Shown here piece after piece: positions 46,481-53,889 of a stretch of DNA of 64,000 nt. A program made the translations under genes and the position numbers. Within the stretch, counting starts at the first letter, position 1; the number at the start of each line of letters is the position of its first letter. The notes beneath the pieces were generated by a model. The model did no database searches and was not told the DNA's origin. It saw only the letters and a program-made list of their open reading frames with translations. The stretch is from Actinomadura harenae (GTDB taxonomy: Bacteria; Actinomycetota; Actinomycetes; Streptosporangiales; Streptosporangiaceae): positions 1 to 64,000 of the forward strand of contig NZ_RFFG01000004.1 of assembly GCF_003696215.1 (NCBI RefSeq), read 5' to 3'.

Positions 46481-48667
46481 TTAAGTTTCGGTTGAGCCTG
46501 GTTCCTGGCTACTTGGATCTGTTTGTTCCACCGTGCCCGCCTCAGAGGGGCCGTTGGGATTGGAAATCAGACAGTTCGGGCGGGTACAGGGAAGGTGAGA
46601 GTTGGAGTTCAGATTGGCCAAGGCGAAACGTGCGTTGATGACGGCCGGTGCATCGTGATCGGGGCTGCCGTACAAGAAGCGGGACATCGCATCGAGTGGG
46701 GTATGAGCATTACGGACGTCGGTGAGAAGTCCGAAGGTGAAATCGCGGTCTAGGTGCGAATCATGAACGGCCTCGGACCAATTAACTAGGGTACGATAGG
46801 CGGCTTCTCGAACCTCTGGCTGCTGTAGAGTGATCGCCCATCCACTGATTAGGAAATCGCGAATTTCTGGCGAACTCTGTGCAAGGGTGATTAGAGTGCC
46901 CAATACACTGATGGAGTGTGCTTCGGATACGCCATCTCCGATCGAGGGGTCAGTGAGTGCCAAGAACGCGCGCGGTCCTGCGGGATGGTTCGGGTATTTC
47001 TCCAGCCAGCTATCGATAGTTTTGACGATACGCTCCAGATTTCTTCGATTCTGGGCATGGTTCGCCAGGACTGCCGAGGCGATCTGGGAGGCTTCATCGT
47101 CCTTTGCTAGAAGGTGGCGGATGCGAACTAGTGCAGTTTGTGGCCAGCGAAGCCCATACTTGCCAGCGCAGACGCGTGCGACAACGATTCTTTGGCTGGG
47201 ACTCCTTTTCGTCCACGTCAATAGTCTGCTGTGGACATCTCGCGTGAGTTCTTCGGTGAGAGCTGCTTGGGTTAGTAGCTCTGCAATAATGGAGGACCGG
47301 TCGTCATCAATGTCCGGGGCAGATACCCATGACTCTAGAACCGAAAAGAATGGCGGATCGGTTGCGGTTCGTGACAGATCTAGCAACCGCTCCCCGACTT
47401 GCTTGGTCCAGTTCTCTGCCACAGCTTTTGCGGAGGTGATGAGCTCTAGCCATTCACGGGTCTGAGTCCGTTCGTCGGCCCAATGATGCCAGTCGGTGCG
47501 AATGGCGGCCATGGCAAGACCGGGCCGGCTGCTGAAGGTCGCCGTATCGGCTTCAGTGACGTCTACGCCAACGTCGCGCAGTCGACGACGCGGACTGCGG
47601 CCCTCACGGAATCGTTGTCTGGCTTGGCTGGCGTGGGGATCGAAGGCGGTGGCAGCCTTGATACACACTTCCAGCGGCGCGCCTTCAAGAAACGCGGCGG
47701 CCAAGAGCATCACACGGTCCTGGCCACGTGTTCCAGTGTCGGCGAGGATCCTTTCGAGATAGTCGGTCCATTCCAGGACTTGGTCGCGAATTTCCTGCAG
47801 GTCTTTGCGGCCCAGGTCTGGTTCCTCGTTGATGCCGTGGAGACGCCCAATCGCGGCCGTAACCCTGTCAGGGGAGACAGCGCGGAGCCGCTCGGCGATG
47901 CGGACAGCGTCTGTCGGGCTGACGTTGTGAGGGATCAGGGTGGAGAAGATGCCGGCACTCTGATCGGGAGTCGCCTGCCGTCGTAGCCCTACCCGAGGTG
48001 TGCCGATTTGGGAATCGACTTGTAGCCAGCGAGCCTGCTCCGAAGCGCTCAGTCGATGGAGAAGGTGGTTACGGGCCACCTGGGTAGGATCAGGGCGAGT
48101 GGCTGGTTCGCATAGCCGAATGTCACCCGGCCAGTCTGCGGTGCCACCGATTAGCACCAGGCACGAACCGACTCGGTGGAGATCCTCTGCCCATGAGGTG
48201 AGGGCCTGTGAGGTAGCCGGGCTCAGAGTGCGCTGGACGGCATCCAGCACAAACCCTCGTCGGGGCAGCGGGTCGGGCAGAATTTCCTGCGAAGGGGTCT
48301 CGTCCTCATCCCAGTCTGGATATAGGTCGAATATTTGCCCAGAATTATGATCCATCTTGTCGGATGGCGCGAAATAACGAAGGATGGCTCGCAGAGCCGT
48401 GGTCCTGCGCCCACTACCGTGTTCCCCAGTGACAACAGCCAGCCCTTGGCTGCTCAGACTTCTTCGTACATGTTCCGGGGTGGGGGTGTGGGCCCACAGT
48501 GGCTCAACCGCTGGTTCTAGATCTTGCTGAGGTACCGGCCAGATAGGCACCTTTGCTCGGTGGAGAATATTGATAGGCGCGTTGCTGTGACCGCCGACTT
48601 GTACAAGCGGTCCACTGTTCCCCTGGGCGAACTGAGAGGTGCTTGAGTCCTGCGTTCCCTCTGTCAT
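46481..48667 (-). CDS. NLR-like P-loop protein with N-terminal RHIM-like amyloid motif
   Basis: This 728-residue protein starts with a disordered segment carrying a RHIM-like motif at about 15-34: GNSGPLVQVG then HSNAPINI. A P-loop-like GEHGSGRRTTAL follows (81-92), with Arg-Arg where Lys is usual, a variant I have seen in actinobacterial STAND-like proteins. Then come an AAA/NACHT-like region (FVLDAVQRTLS; SCLVLIGGTADWPG) and a long helical C-terminus (from about 430) that could be HEAT- or ARM-like sensor repeats. Only 2 nt separate it from the upstream small gene, which ends in a matching motif. I infer a receptor that, on sensing a trigger, templates amyloid signalling to the small partner. 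GC content is lower than in flanking genes, suggesting transfer. Confidence 0.75.
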   Translation of the reverse strand: MTEGTQDSSTSQFAQGNSGPLVQVGGHSNAPINILHRAKVPIWPVPQQDLEPAVEPLWAHTPTPEHVRRSLSSQGLAVVTGEHGSGRRTTALRAILRYFAPSDKMDHNSGQIFDLYPDWDEDETPSQEILPDPLPRRGFVLDAVQRTLSPATSQALTSWAEDLHRVGSCLVLIGGTADWPGDIRLCEPATRPDPTQVARNHLLHRLSASEQARWLQVDSQIGTPRVGLRRQATPDQSAGIFSTLIPHNVSPTDAVRIAERLRAVSPDRVTAAIGRLHGINEEPDLGRKDLQEIRDQVLEWTDYLERILADTGTRGQDRVMLLAAAFLEGAPLEVCIKAATAFDPHASQARQRFREGRSPRRRLRDVGVDVTEADTATFSSRPGLAMAAIRTDWHHWADERTQTREWLELITSAKAVAENWTKQVGERLLDLSRTATDPPFFSVLESWVSAPDIDDDRSSIIAELLTQAALTEELTRDVHSRLLTWTKRSPSQRIVVARVCAGKYGLRWPQTALVRIRHLLAKDDEASQIASAVLANHAQNRRNLERIVKTIDSWLEKYPNHPAGPRAFLALTDPSIGDGVSEAHSISVLGTLITLAQSSPEIRDFLISGWAITLQQPEVREAAYRTLVNWSEAVHDSHLDRDFTFGLLTDVRNAHTPLDAMSRFLYGSPDHDAPAVINARFALANLNSNSHLPCTRPNCLISNPNGPSEAGTVEQTDPSSQEPGSTET

Positions 48668-48669
48668 TC

Positions 48670-49065
48670 TCAGTTCTCGCCTATCTTTATGCCGCCGGAG
48701 TTGTCGCGGCCGATCTGAATGACGGGCCCCTGATTTCCCACTGCATTTTGGTTGAGAGAAAATGGTTCCTTGCTATTGGATGCCGCCAGTGCAGCCAGTT
48801 CGGGTATCGCGTCGGGGTAATCCTCGACCAGTGTGAGGAACCGTCGTTTCCAGCGGTCGACGAGGTCTGATTCGCTCAGTTCAGCGACCTGCGCGTGATC
48901 GGCATCCATGCGCCGCACGTGTCGCTCTTGCTCGTCCTTGCCGCCGTGCCCGAACAGGCGTGCAGCGGCCGCTCGCATCGTCGCCCAGGCGTCCTTGGTC
49001 ATCTCTGCCACCAGCGCGGCGGCAGCTGCGCTGGCCATTGCTACCAGGTCGGTTTGATCACTCAT
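48670..49065 (-). CDS. Small effector-like protein with C-terminal RHIM-like amyloid motif
   Basis: This 131-residue protein has an alanine-rich amphipathic or hydrophobic helix at the N-terminus (LVAMASAAAAALVAEM, 7-22, then TKDAWATMRAAAARLFG), a helical middle (LVDRWKRRFLTLVEDYP), and a C-terminal tail with GNQGPVIQIG then RDNSGGIKIG (110-129). The IQIG core is the RHIM consensus and aligns with VQVG in the downstream receptor-like protein. The layout of N-terminal membrane-active helix plus C-terminal amyloid motif matches fungal HET-S/HeLo-type and bacterial Bell-type death effectors. The ATG at 49065 has GGGGG upstream. The effector function is inference. Confidence 0.75.
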   Translation of the reverse strand: MSDQTDLVAMASAAAAALVAEMTKDAWATMRAAAARLFGHGGKDEQERHVRRMDADHAQVAELSESDLVDRWKRRFLTLVEDYPDAIPELAALAASNSKEPFSLNQNAVGNQGPVIQIGRDNSGGIKIGEN

Positions 49066-49392
49066 CGTTCCCCCAGGTCGTTGCATCAAGGGAGTCCCGC
49101 GAACTTCCACGCTGACAGCCCCTCTGTATCAGAGGAGCTTGTAGAAAGATATACAGCATCCTGTCGGCAAACTGGACAAGAAGTCGTCGGATGTGTAAAA
49201 CGGCCCGCAGGAAAATTCTGTTTTGGTTAGTCCAGAAACAGGCCATGGTGTCCGAGGTGAGGAAGTGGACTTACTTACCTGCTCGGATCATCATCTCGGC
49301 CTTCTCGGATGTCTGGCTGTCAGAGTTGACTTCCTCGATTGGCCGACACTCGATCTCGCCGAAAAGAGGTCGGTGCTCATGGATGTGAGAGG

Positions 49393-49456
49393 CTGGTGCC
49401 GAACGCGCCGGAGTGTTCATTCGCGCGAATGAACACTCCGGCGCGTTCGGCACCAG
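49393..49456. repeat. Perfect 64-bp palindrome with no spacer
   Basis: Arms of 32 bp are exact reverse complements. The left arm starts CTGGTGCCGAACGCGCC and the centre reads TTCATTCGCGCGAATGAA. It lies in the 619-bp gap (49066-49684) between the effector-like gene and the SMI1/KNR4 gene; nothing else in that gap looks coding. A perfect palindrome of this length is genetically unstable and rarely kept by chance. It could be a recombination or replication site, a very strong terminator, or an assembly artefact. Confidence 0.95.
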
Positions 49457-49684
49457 GGGTGACGCAGCCCGGTGGTTCACGCTCGCTCAAGCTGGAAAGC
49501 TTCGACCCTGTTTTCCACGCCAGACGGCCGAGATCCAGTCAGCTAATCCTTGTTGTCGGGCAGCAACGAGCCGAGCACGCGAAGCTTGCGTACATGCTCC
49601 GACTTGTGAAACGCAGCGCACAAGTGAGACGACGACGGTGAACGTGAGGGGCCTGGGCGCTGGATGCCCACGCCCCTCACGGCC

Positions 49685-50304
49685 TTATCGCTTCGGCCCC
49701 GGTGTGAAGCTCGGGTCGTACGGAGGTTTCAGTGCATACGAGTCTGCGCCGTGGTGGAGCCATTCGTTGAAGGTCATGGGCCACGGTGCGGCGACGGTGT
49801 GATCCAGGGAGAGGGGACGATCACGCCGCAGCAGCCCAGGTCCTCCCACCACATGGTGCCGGCCAGCGGGCCGGAGGCGACCATGCGGGTGTTGAAGGTG
49901 CAGCCGTGGCTCCGCGCGATGAACGTGCCCGCGACCTGCCACCACTCGAGATCCCGAAACTCTCGGACCCAGGGGTCCATGGCGGCCGCAGGCGACTCGT
50001 CCTCAGCAAGATCTGCTCGCTCGGGATGCCGCTCCCACAGAGCGTCCTCGTACTCGGCCCAAGTGTCCGGATGCGGGAACGGCGCCCGGAGCTGTTCTCC
50101 CCAAACGTCCTGATGCTTCCAGCCCCAGCCGTCGGCGGTACGGCGCAGGAGTTCCACCTCACCGCCCGCACTGACGTTCAGCAGGTAGTCGCGATACTCC
50201 AGCGGGAAGCTGATACCGAGGTCATGTTCAGCGTCGGCGACCTCGGCCTCCGTCAGAGGTGCGTGGGAATCGGTCTTCTGCCGCTTGAGGAGCTTGCGAA
50301 ACAT
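49685..50304 (-). pseudogene. SMI1/KNR4-family protein, frameshifted near the 3' end
   Basis: The first frame gives 176 residues: MFRKLLKRQKTDSHAPLTEAEVADAEHDLGISFPLEYRDYLL, then WEDLGCCGVIVP, and then drifts to a premature stop at 49774. The next frame continues naturally with LSLDHTVAAPWPMTFNEWLHHGADSYALKPP and stops at 49685. A one-base loss in the C run near 49811-49822 (GTCCCC instead of GTCCCCC before TCTCC) explains the shift. SMI1/KNR4 proteins are often immunity proteins of polymorphic toxins. It is either a recent pseudogene, programmed slippage or a sequencing error. Confidence 0.8.
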
Positions 50305-50417
50305 GTGTCGATGATGACCGTTCCCAAGTCGCCGTCCGAACGGTTATTAAGCCAACCCTCTCGTGCGAGGTGACAGCGACGGCCCCGGACAAGTGCCCGG
50401 GGCCGTCGCTGCCGTGC

Positions 50418-51359
50418 TCAGTCCTCCATGATGCGGTCGTAGGTTCGGCGGGCGCGTTTGCTTGCGGCGCTCTTGCCGTAGCGGCGGAGCATCTGTGGGG
50501 ACGTCCAGCCGTTGAGTTCCATCAGGTCGCCTTCGGCGCCGCCCCGGTCGAGCCAGGTGTGGGAGAAGTGGTGGCGGAACTTGTGCGGGTTGACGGCGAC
50601 GCCGCACTCCTCGCCGCGTCGGGCGACCATCTGGTAGATGCCGTTCGCCGTCATGGGCGGGCGGTTGTTGGTGCCGAGCCAGAGCGAGCGGTTGGACGCG
50701 TAGGTGTGCTTGGCGCGGACGCGGATGTAGCGGTCGGTCGCGCGGGCCGCTCCGTGGCCGAAGCGGACGATGCGCTGTTTGTTGCCTTTGCCGGTGACCA
50801 GGAGTTCGCGGCGCATCAGGTCGAGGTCGCTGCGGTCCTGGTCGTCGGGGTCGTAGGTGATTCCGGCCAGTTCCGAGAGGCGGAGGCCGGTCGAGCGGAA
50901 GAGCGTCAGGATGGCGAAGTCGCGGCGCTGGACGAACGTCCGGCCTTCGCAGCTGCGCAGGAGCTTGTTGAGTTCGTCCTCTGTGAAGACGGGGACGATT
51001 TTCTCGCCGACGGACGGCGGCCGGAGCTTGGCCATCGGGTTCGGGAGTTCCTCGTCCTCGGACCACCAGCGGAAGCACTGCTGGAGGGCCCGGTACTGGT
51101 TGTTCGCGTAGCTGTCGGAGTAGGTGTCGAGCAGCCAGACCATCCAGGCTCGGACGTCGTCGGGGATGACGTCGTCCCAGTCGGTGTGGGTGGTCTTGTC
51201 GCGGAGGTGTGCAGCAGCGAACCATTGCGTCGCTTCGACGTAGGTTCGCACCGTCTTAGGGGATTTGCCCTCAGCGTTGAGGTGCAGGGCGAAGGAGTTG
51301 ATCGCGGCCTGGAAGGAACCCGCTTGGAGGTTCTTGGGCCGCCTGCGATGCGTACCCAT
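50418..51359 (-). CDS. Tyrosine-type site-specific integrase
   Basis: This 313-residue recombinase has a SAM-like N-terminal DNA-binding domain (SFALHLNAEGKSPKTVRTYVEATQWF) and the catalytic set: Arg160 (STGLRLSEL), His259 and Arg262 (NPHKFRHHFSHTWL), Trp285 in place of the second His (ELNGWTSPQM), and Tyr294 (RRYGKSA). Trp at the second His position is common in this group. Start is the ATG giving MGTHRRRPKNL; the frame is open to 51440, into the tRNA-like repeat. It sits next to the right attachment-like repeat and would catalyse integration at tRNA-Phe. Confidence 0.9.
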   Translation of the reverse strand: MGTHRRRPKNLQAGSFQAAINSFALHLNAEGKSPKTVRTYVEATQWFAAAHLRDKTTHTDWDDVIPDDVRAWMVWLLDTYSDSYANNQYRALQQCFRWWSEDEELPNPMAKLRPPSVGEKIVPVFTEDELNKLLRSCEGRTFVQRRDFAILTLFRSTGLRLSELAGITYDPDDQDRSDLDLMRRELLVTGKGNKQRIVRFGHGAARATDRYIRVRAKHTYASNRSLWLGTNNRPPMTANGIYQMVARRGEECGVAVNPHKFRHHFSHTWLDRGGAEGDLMELNGWTSPQMLRRYGKSAASKRARRTYDRIMED

Positions 51360-51438
51360 CGTGGGAAGTTTTCCTCTGTTCCAGCGATGTACACTTGGGG
51401 TGATCAACCCGTTACCAGTGTTCTCGCTGGTCAGAGGC

Positions 51439-51487
51439 AAGATGTGGGCAGGGGCGGGGTCGAACCGCCGACCTTCCGCTTTCAGGC
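51439..51487 (-). repeat. tRNA-Phe 3' half (right attachment-site-like repeat)
   Basis: On the minus strand: CTGAAAGCGGAAGGTCGG, CGGTTCGACCCCG, CCCCTGCCCACATCTT. It is a near-perfect tRNA-Phe(GAA) 3' half with one missing A in the anticodon loop. The 5' half is absent: the sequence runs directly into the NmrA-like gene, whose stop codon lies inside the repeat. Confidence 0.8.
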
Positions 51488-52357
51488 GTACGAGCCCTCG
51501 CCCAGGTCGGCGACGGCGCCCGGGCGGCTCGGGCTCCAGCCCAGCCGCTCACGCGTGATCTCCGCGCCGACGGACTGGTCGAGCGCGAGCGCCTCGGCGA
51601 ACGGCTCGCCCAGCTCCATCGCCGCGTCCTCCACCGCCCAGACGCGCTCCGCGCCGTCCGCGCCCGTGGCCCGCGCGGCCGCAGCGGCGAGGTCCCGGAC
51701 GGGGACGGCGGGCTCGGCGACGGCGTGCCAGACCGTTCCGGCGGGCGCGTCCGCGAGGACCGCGGCGTACAGGTCACCGAGGTCGTCGACGTCGACCATC
51801 GGCCAGCGCACGGACGGGTCGCCGACGACGCGGGGCCCGCCGTCCTCGGCCGCCCAGCCCACCAGCATCGCCGGGATGCCCCCGCCGCGTCCGTGCACGA
51901 TGCCCGGGCGGACGACGGTCGCGCGGACGCCGTCCGCCGCCGTCGCCAGCACCCGCCGCTCGATCTCCGGCCGGTAGCCCACGATCGGGATGGGGTCGGT
52001 CGGGGCGTCCTCGTCCAGCGTGCCGGTGCCGGTGGCGCCGAGCACCCAGACGCCGCTGGTGTAGACGAAGGGCCGGCCGCTGCCGCGCAGCGGGGCGGTG
52101 AGCGCGTCGACGGCGGCCGCGTCGAGCGCGGCGTCGCCGCTCGGCGTCGCGGCGTTGACGACCGCGTCGACGTCGGGGCTGACGGCGGCGGTGAGCGACG
52201 CCGCGTCGGCGAGGTCGCCCTGGCGCACCTCGGCGGCCCCCGGGGAGCCGGTCCGGCCGGGCCGCACCAGCGCCACGACCTCGTGCCCCGCCTCCACCAG
52301 CCGCTCGGTCAGCGCCGACCCCGCGTAGCCGCCCGCTCCGATGACCAGAACACGCAT
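51482..52357 (-). CDS. NmrA/SDR-type NAD(P)-binding oxidoreductase or epimerase
   Basis: This 291-residue extended/atypical SDR protein has the N-terminal dinucleotide motif VIGAGGYAGSALTERLVEAGH and strand 4-type segments VDAVVNAATPSGD and FVYTSGVWVLG. The usual YxxxK is replaced by YRPEIER, with R at the Lys position, so catalytic competence is uncertain. GGAGGT precedes the ATG. The last codons and stop (TACGCCTGAAAGCGG) coincide with the tRNA-Phe anticodon-arm sequence. The IS630 copy lies just upstream of its start, with the MarR remnant beyond it, so its original divergent regulator may have been that MarR protein. Confidence 0.87.
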   Translation of the reverse strand: MRVLVIGAGGYAGSALTERLVEAGHEVVALVRPGRTGSPGAAEVRQGDLADAASLTAAVSPDVDAVVNAATPSGDAALDAAAVDALTAPLRGSGRPFVYTSGVWVLGATGTGTLDEDAPTDPIPIVGYRPEIERRVLATAADGVRATVVRPGIVHGRGGGIPAMLVGWAAEDGGPRVVGDPSVRWPMVDVDDLGDLYAAVLADAPAGTVWHAVAEPAVPVRDLAAAAARATGADGAERVWAVEDAAMELGEPFAEALALDQSVGAEITRERLGWSPSRPGAVADLGEGSYA

Positions 52358-52393
52358 GACGTACCTCCATCAAAATTCTCGACGTCGAAAATC

Positions 52394-53624
52394 TAGTGCC
52401 GTGTCAGGCAACGTTCGCCCTGTTGACGACGGCGCGTAGGCGTTGGTCGTCAGCGTGGCGGTTTCGCCAGATGATGTAGCGGCGGATCATGCTGGCCTGT
52501 TGTTTGTGGGTGGTGTGGTCGGTGCCGTCGAGGGTGAAGTAGCGCAGGGCGGTGAACTGTGCCTCGATCCGGTTCAGCCAGGAGGAGTTGGTGGGGGTGT
52601 AGGCGATCTCGACGTTGTTGGCTGCGGCCCAGGTGCCGACTCGCTGGCACTTGTTGGTGGTCAGGTGCGGGGAGAAGTTGTCGCAGACGATCGCGATCCC
52701 CACCTGGGGCGGGTAGAGGCTGCGCAGGTAGCGGCAGAACTCCAGGAACTGGGTGCGTTTCTTGACCGGTTTGATGTGTCCGTAGAGCCTGTCGCGTTTG
52801 AGGTCCAGGGCGGCGAACAGGTGCCGCACTCCGCCGTAGCGGTTGTAGGTCGCCCGCCGCCTGTGCCGTGGCCGGCGGTCGAGGTCCTTGTGCCTGCCCC
52901 CTCGTCCGGCCCACTGCCGGCCCGGGTGGGGCATCAGGTTCAGCGGCCCGAACTCGTCCATGCAGAACACCACTTCGGGCTCGCCCGCCTCGGGCACGAC
53001 CTCGCCGTCGGCGATCGCGTAGAGGTGCTCGACCCGCGCCTTCTTGGCCGCGTAGTCGGGGTCACGCGAGGTCTTCCAGGTCTTCAGGCGTTGAAACGAG
53101 ACGCCTTCCTCGCGGAGCAGGATGCGCAGGCCCTCGTGGCTGATGTCGTCGACCACCCCCTCGGCGACCAGGAACTCCGCCAGCTTGGACAGGCTCCAGG
53201 TCGAAAAGGGCAGGTCATGCTCAACAGGCTTGGACTTGGCGATCTTCTTGATCTCGCGGCGTTCGGGCAGCGTGAACGTCCTCGGCCGACCGCCCTTGTA
53301 TTTGGGGTAGAGGGAGTCGAAGCCGTCGGCGTTGAAGTTGCGGATCACATCCCGGACCCGGTCATCACTGGTGAACGACACCTCGGCGATCCTCGCCACC
53401 GGCATCCCCTGAGCCGACAGCAACACCATCTGGGCCCGCCGCCAGGTCACCACCGACCCAGTACCCCGACGGATGATCCGCAGCAGACGCCTTCCCTCAT
53501 CGTCATCGATCTCACGCACCCGCACACGTTCAGCCACCCGAGCATTCTGACCGTGACACACCGCCCAAGGAATCACCCCAGACCGCATGTCACCACAGGG
53601 CGAACGTTGCCTGACGCGGCACTA
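52394..53624. mobile_element. IS630-family insertion sequence
   Basis: The terminal inverted repeats agree over 27 of 28 bases: GTGCCGTGTCAGGCAACG, then TTCGCCCTGT at 52396-52423, and its reverse complement at 53595-53622. TA dinucleotides flank both ends (52394-52395 and 53623-53624), the target duplication typical of IS630. The element is 1227 bp and carries one transposase gene. It separates the SDR gene from a MarR remnant. Confidence 0.95.
52404..53537 (-). CDS. IS630-family DDE transposase
   Basis: This 377-residue transposase has an N-terminal helix-turn-helix region (TWRRAQMVLLSAQGMPVARIAEV), the GGRPRTFTLPE linker and the DDE triad: Asp in VVFCMDEFGPLN, Asp in IAIVCDNFSPH and Glu in NSSWLNRIEAQF. 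The GTG at 53537 gives VAERVRVREIDDDEG, the usual family start; an ATG at 53588 adds 17 residues without support. The stop lies inside the left inverted repeat. The frame is intact, so the element may be active. Confidence 0.93.
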   Translation of the reverse strand: MAERVRVREIDDDEGRRLLRIIRRGTGSVVTWRRAQMVLLSAQGMPVARIAEVSFTSDDRVRDVIRNFNADGFDSLYPKYKGGRPRTFTLPERREIKKIAKSKPVEHDLPFSTWSLSKLAEFLVAEGVVDDISHEGLRILLREEGVSFQRLKTWKTSRDPDYAAKKARVEHLYAIADGEVVPEAGEPEVVFCMDEFGPLNLMPHPGRQWAGRGGRHKDLDRRPRHRRRATYNRYGGVRHLFAALDLKRDRLYGHIKPVKKRTQFLEFCRYLRSLYPPQVGIAIVCDNFSPHLTTNKCQRVGTWAAANNVEIAYTPTNSSWLNRIEAQFTALRYFTLDGTDHTTHKQQASMIRRYIIWRNRHADDQRLRAVVNRANVA

Positions 53625-53786
53625 GATCCATGCGCCCGGCACGGCGTCGAACCCTGGGAGTTCGACGTCCTCGCCACGCTTCTGCGCTCCGGCCTTCCGT
53701 ACGTCCTCTGCGCGGGCGACCAGGACCGGCTCGCCGACCTCCTGCGTGTCCTGCTCGTTGGCCTCGGGGGCGGCGCGTCCGCCTGA
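53625..53786 (+). pseudogene. MarR-family regulator remnant
   Basis: One frame reads ARHGVEPWEFDVLATLLRSGLPYVL and then joins directly to DQDRLADLLRVLLVGLGGG and a stop. The first part matches the MarR winged-helix entry (WEFDVLATLxRSG) and the last the C-terminal dimerisation helix. The middle of the protein is missing and the N-terminus is cut by the IS630 copy, so the gene is dead. Confidence 0.65.
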
Positions 53787-53889
53787 CCGCCGACCCAGTC
53801 CTACGCCCGCCGGGCCCCCGCCGCATCGTCCTGCGGGCGTACGTCTTCGGGCCAATGCCGGCGGCCGGGGTCTTCAATACGATCAAGAC

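Larger units (their letters stand above)
46219..51487. mobile_element. Putative integrative element or remnant bounded by tRNA-Phe 3' fragments
   Basis: Two direct copies of a degenerate tRNA-Phe 3' half (46219-46273 and 51439-51487) bracket this 5.3-kb segment. A tyrosine integrase gene reads away from the right copy. The cargo is the amyloid-motif pair, a long palindrome and a broken SMI1/KNR4 gene. Composition is visibly lower in GC than the surroundings. No replication, excision or transfer genes are seen, so it is either a small integrative island or a decayed element. Confidence 0.6.

Noticed and set aside
49271..49641. Two small frames on opposite strands encoding the same peptide near 49.4 kb
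   Set aside because: The identical peptide is a consequence of the 64-bp palindrome, not of duplicated genes.
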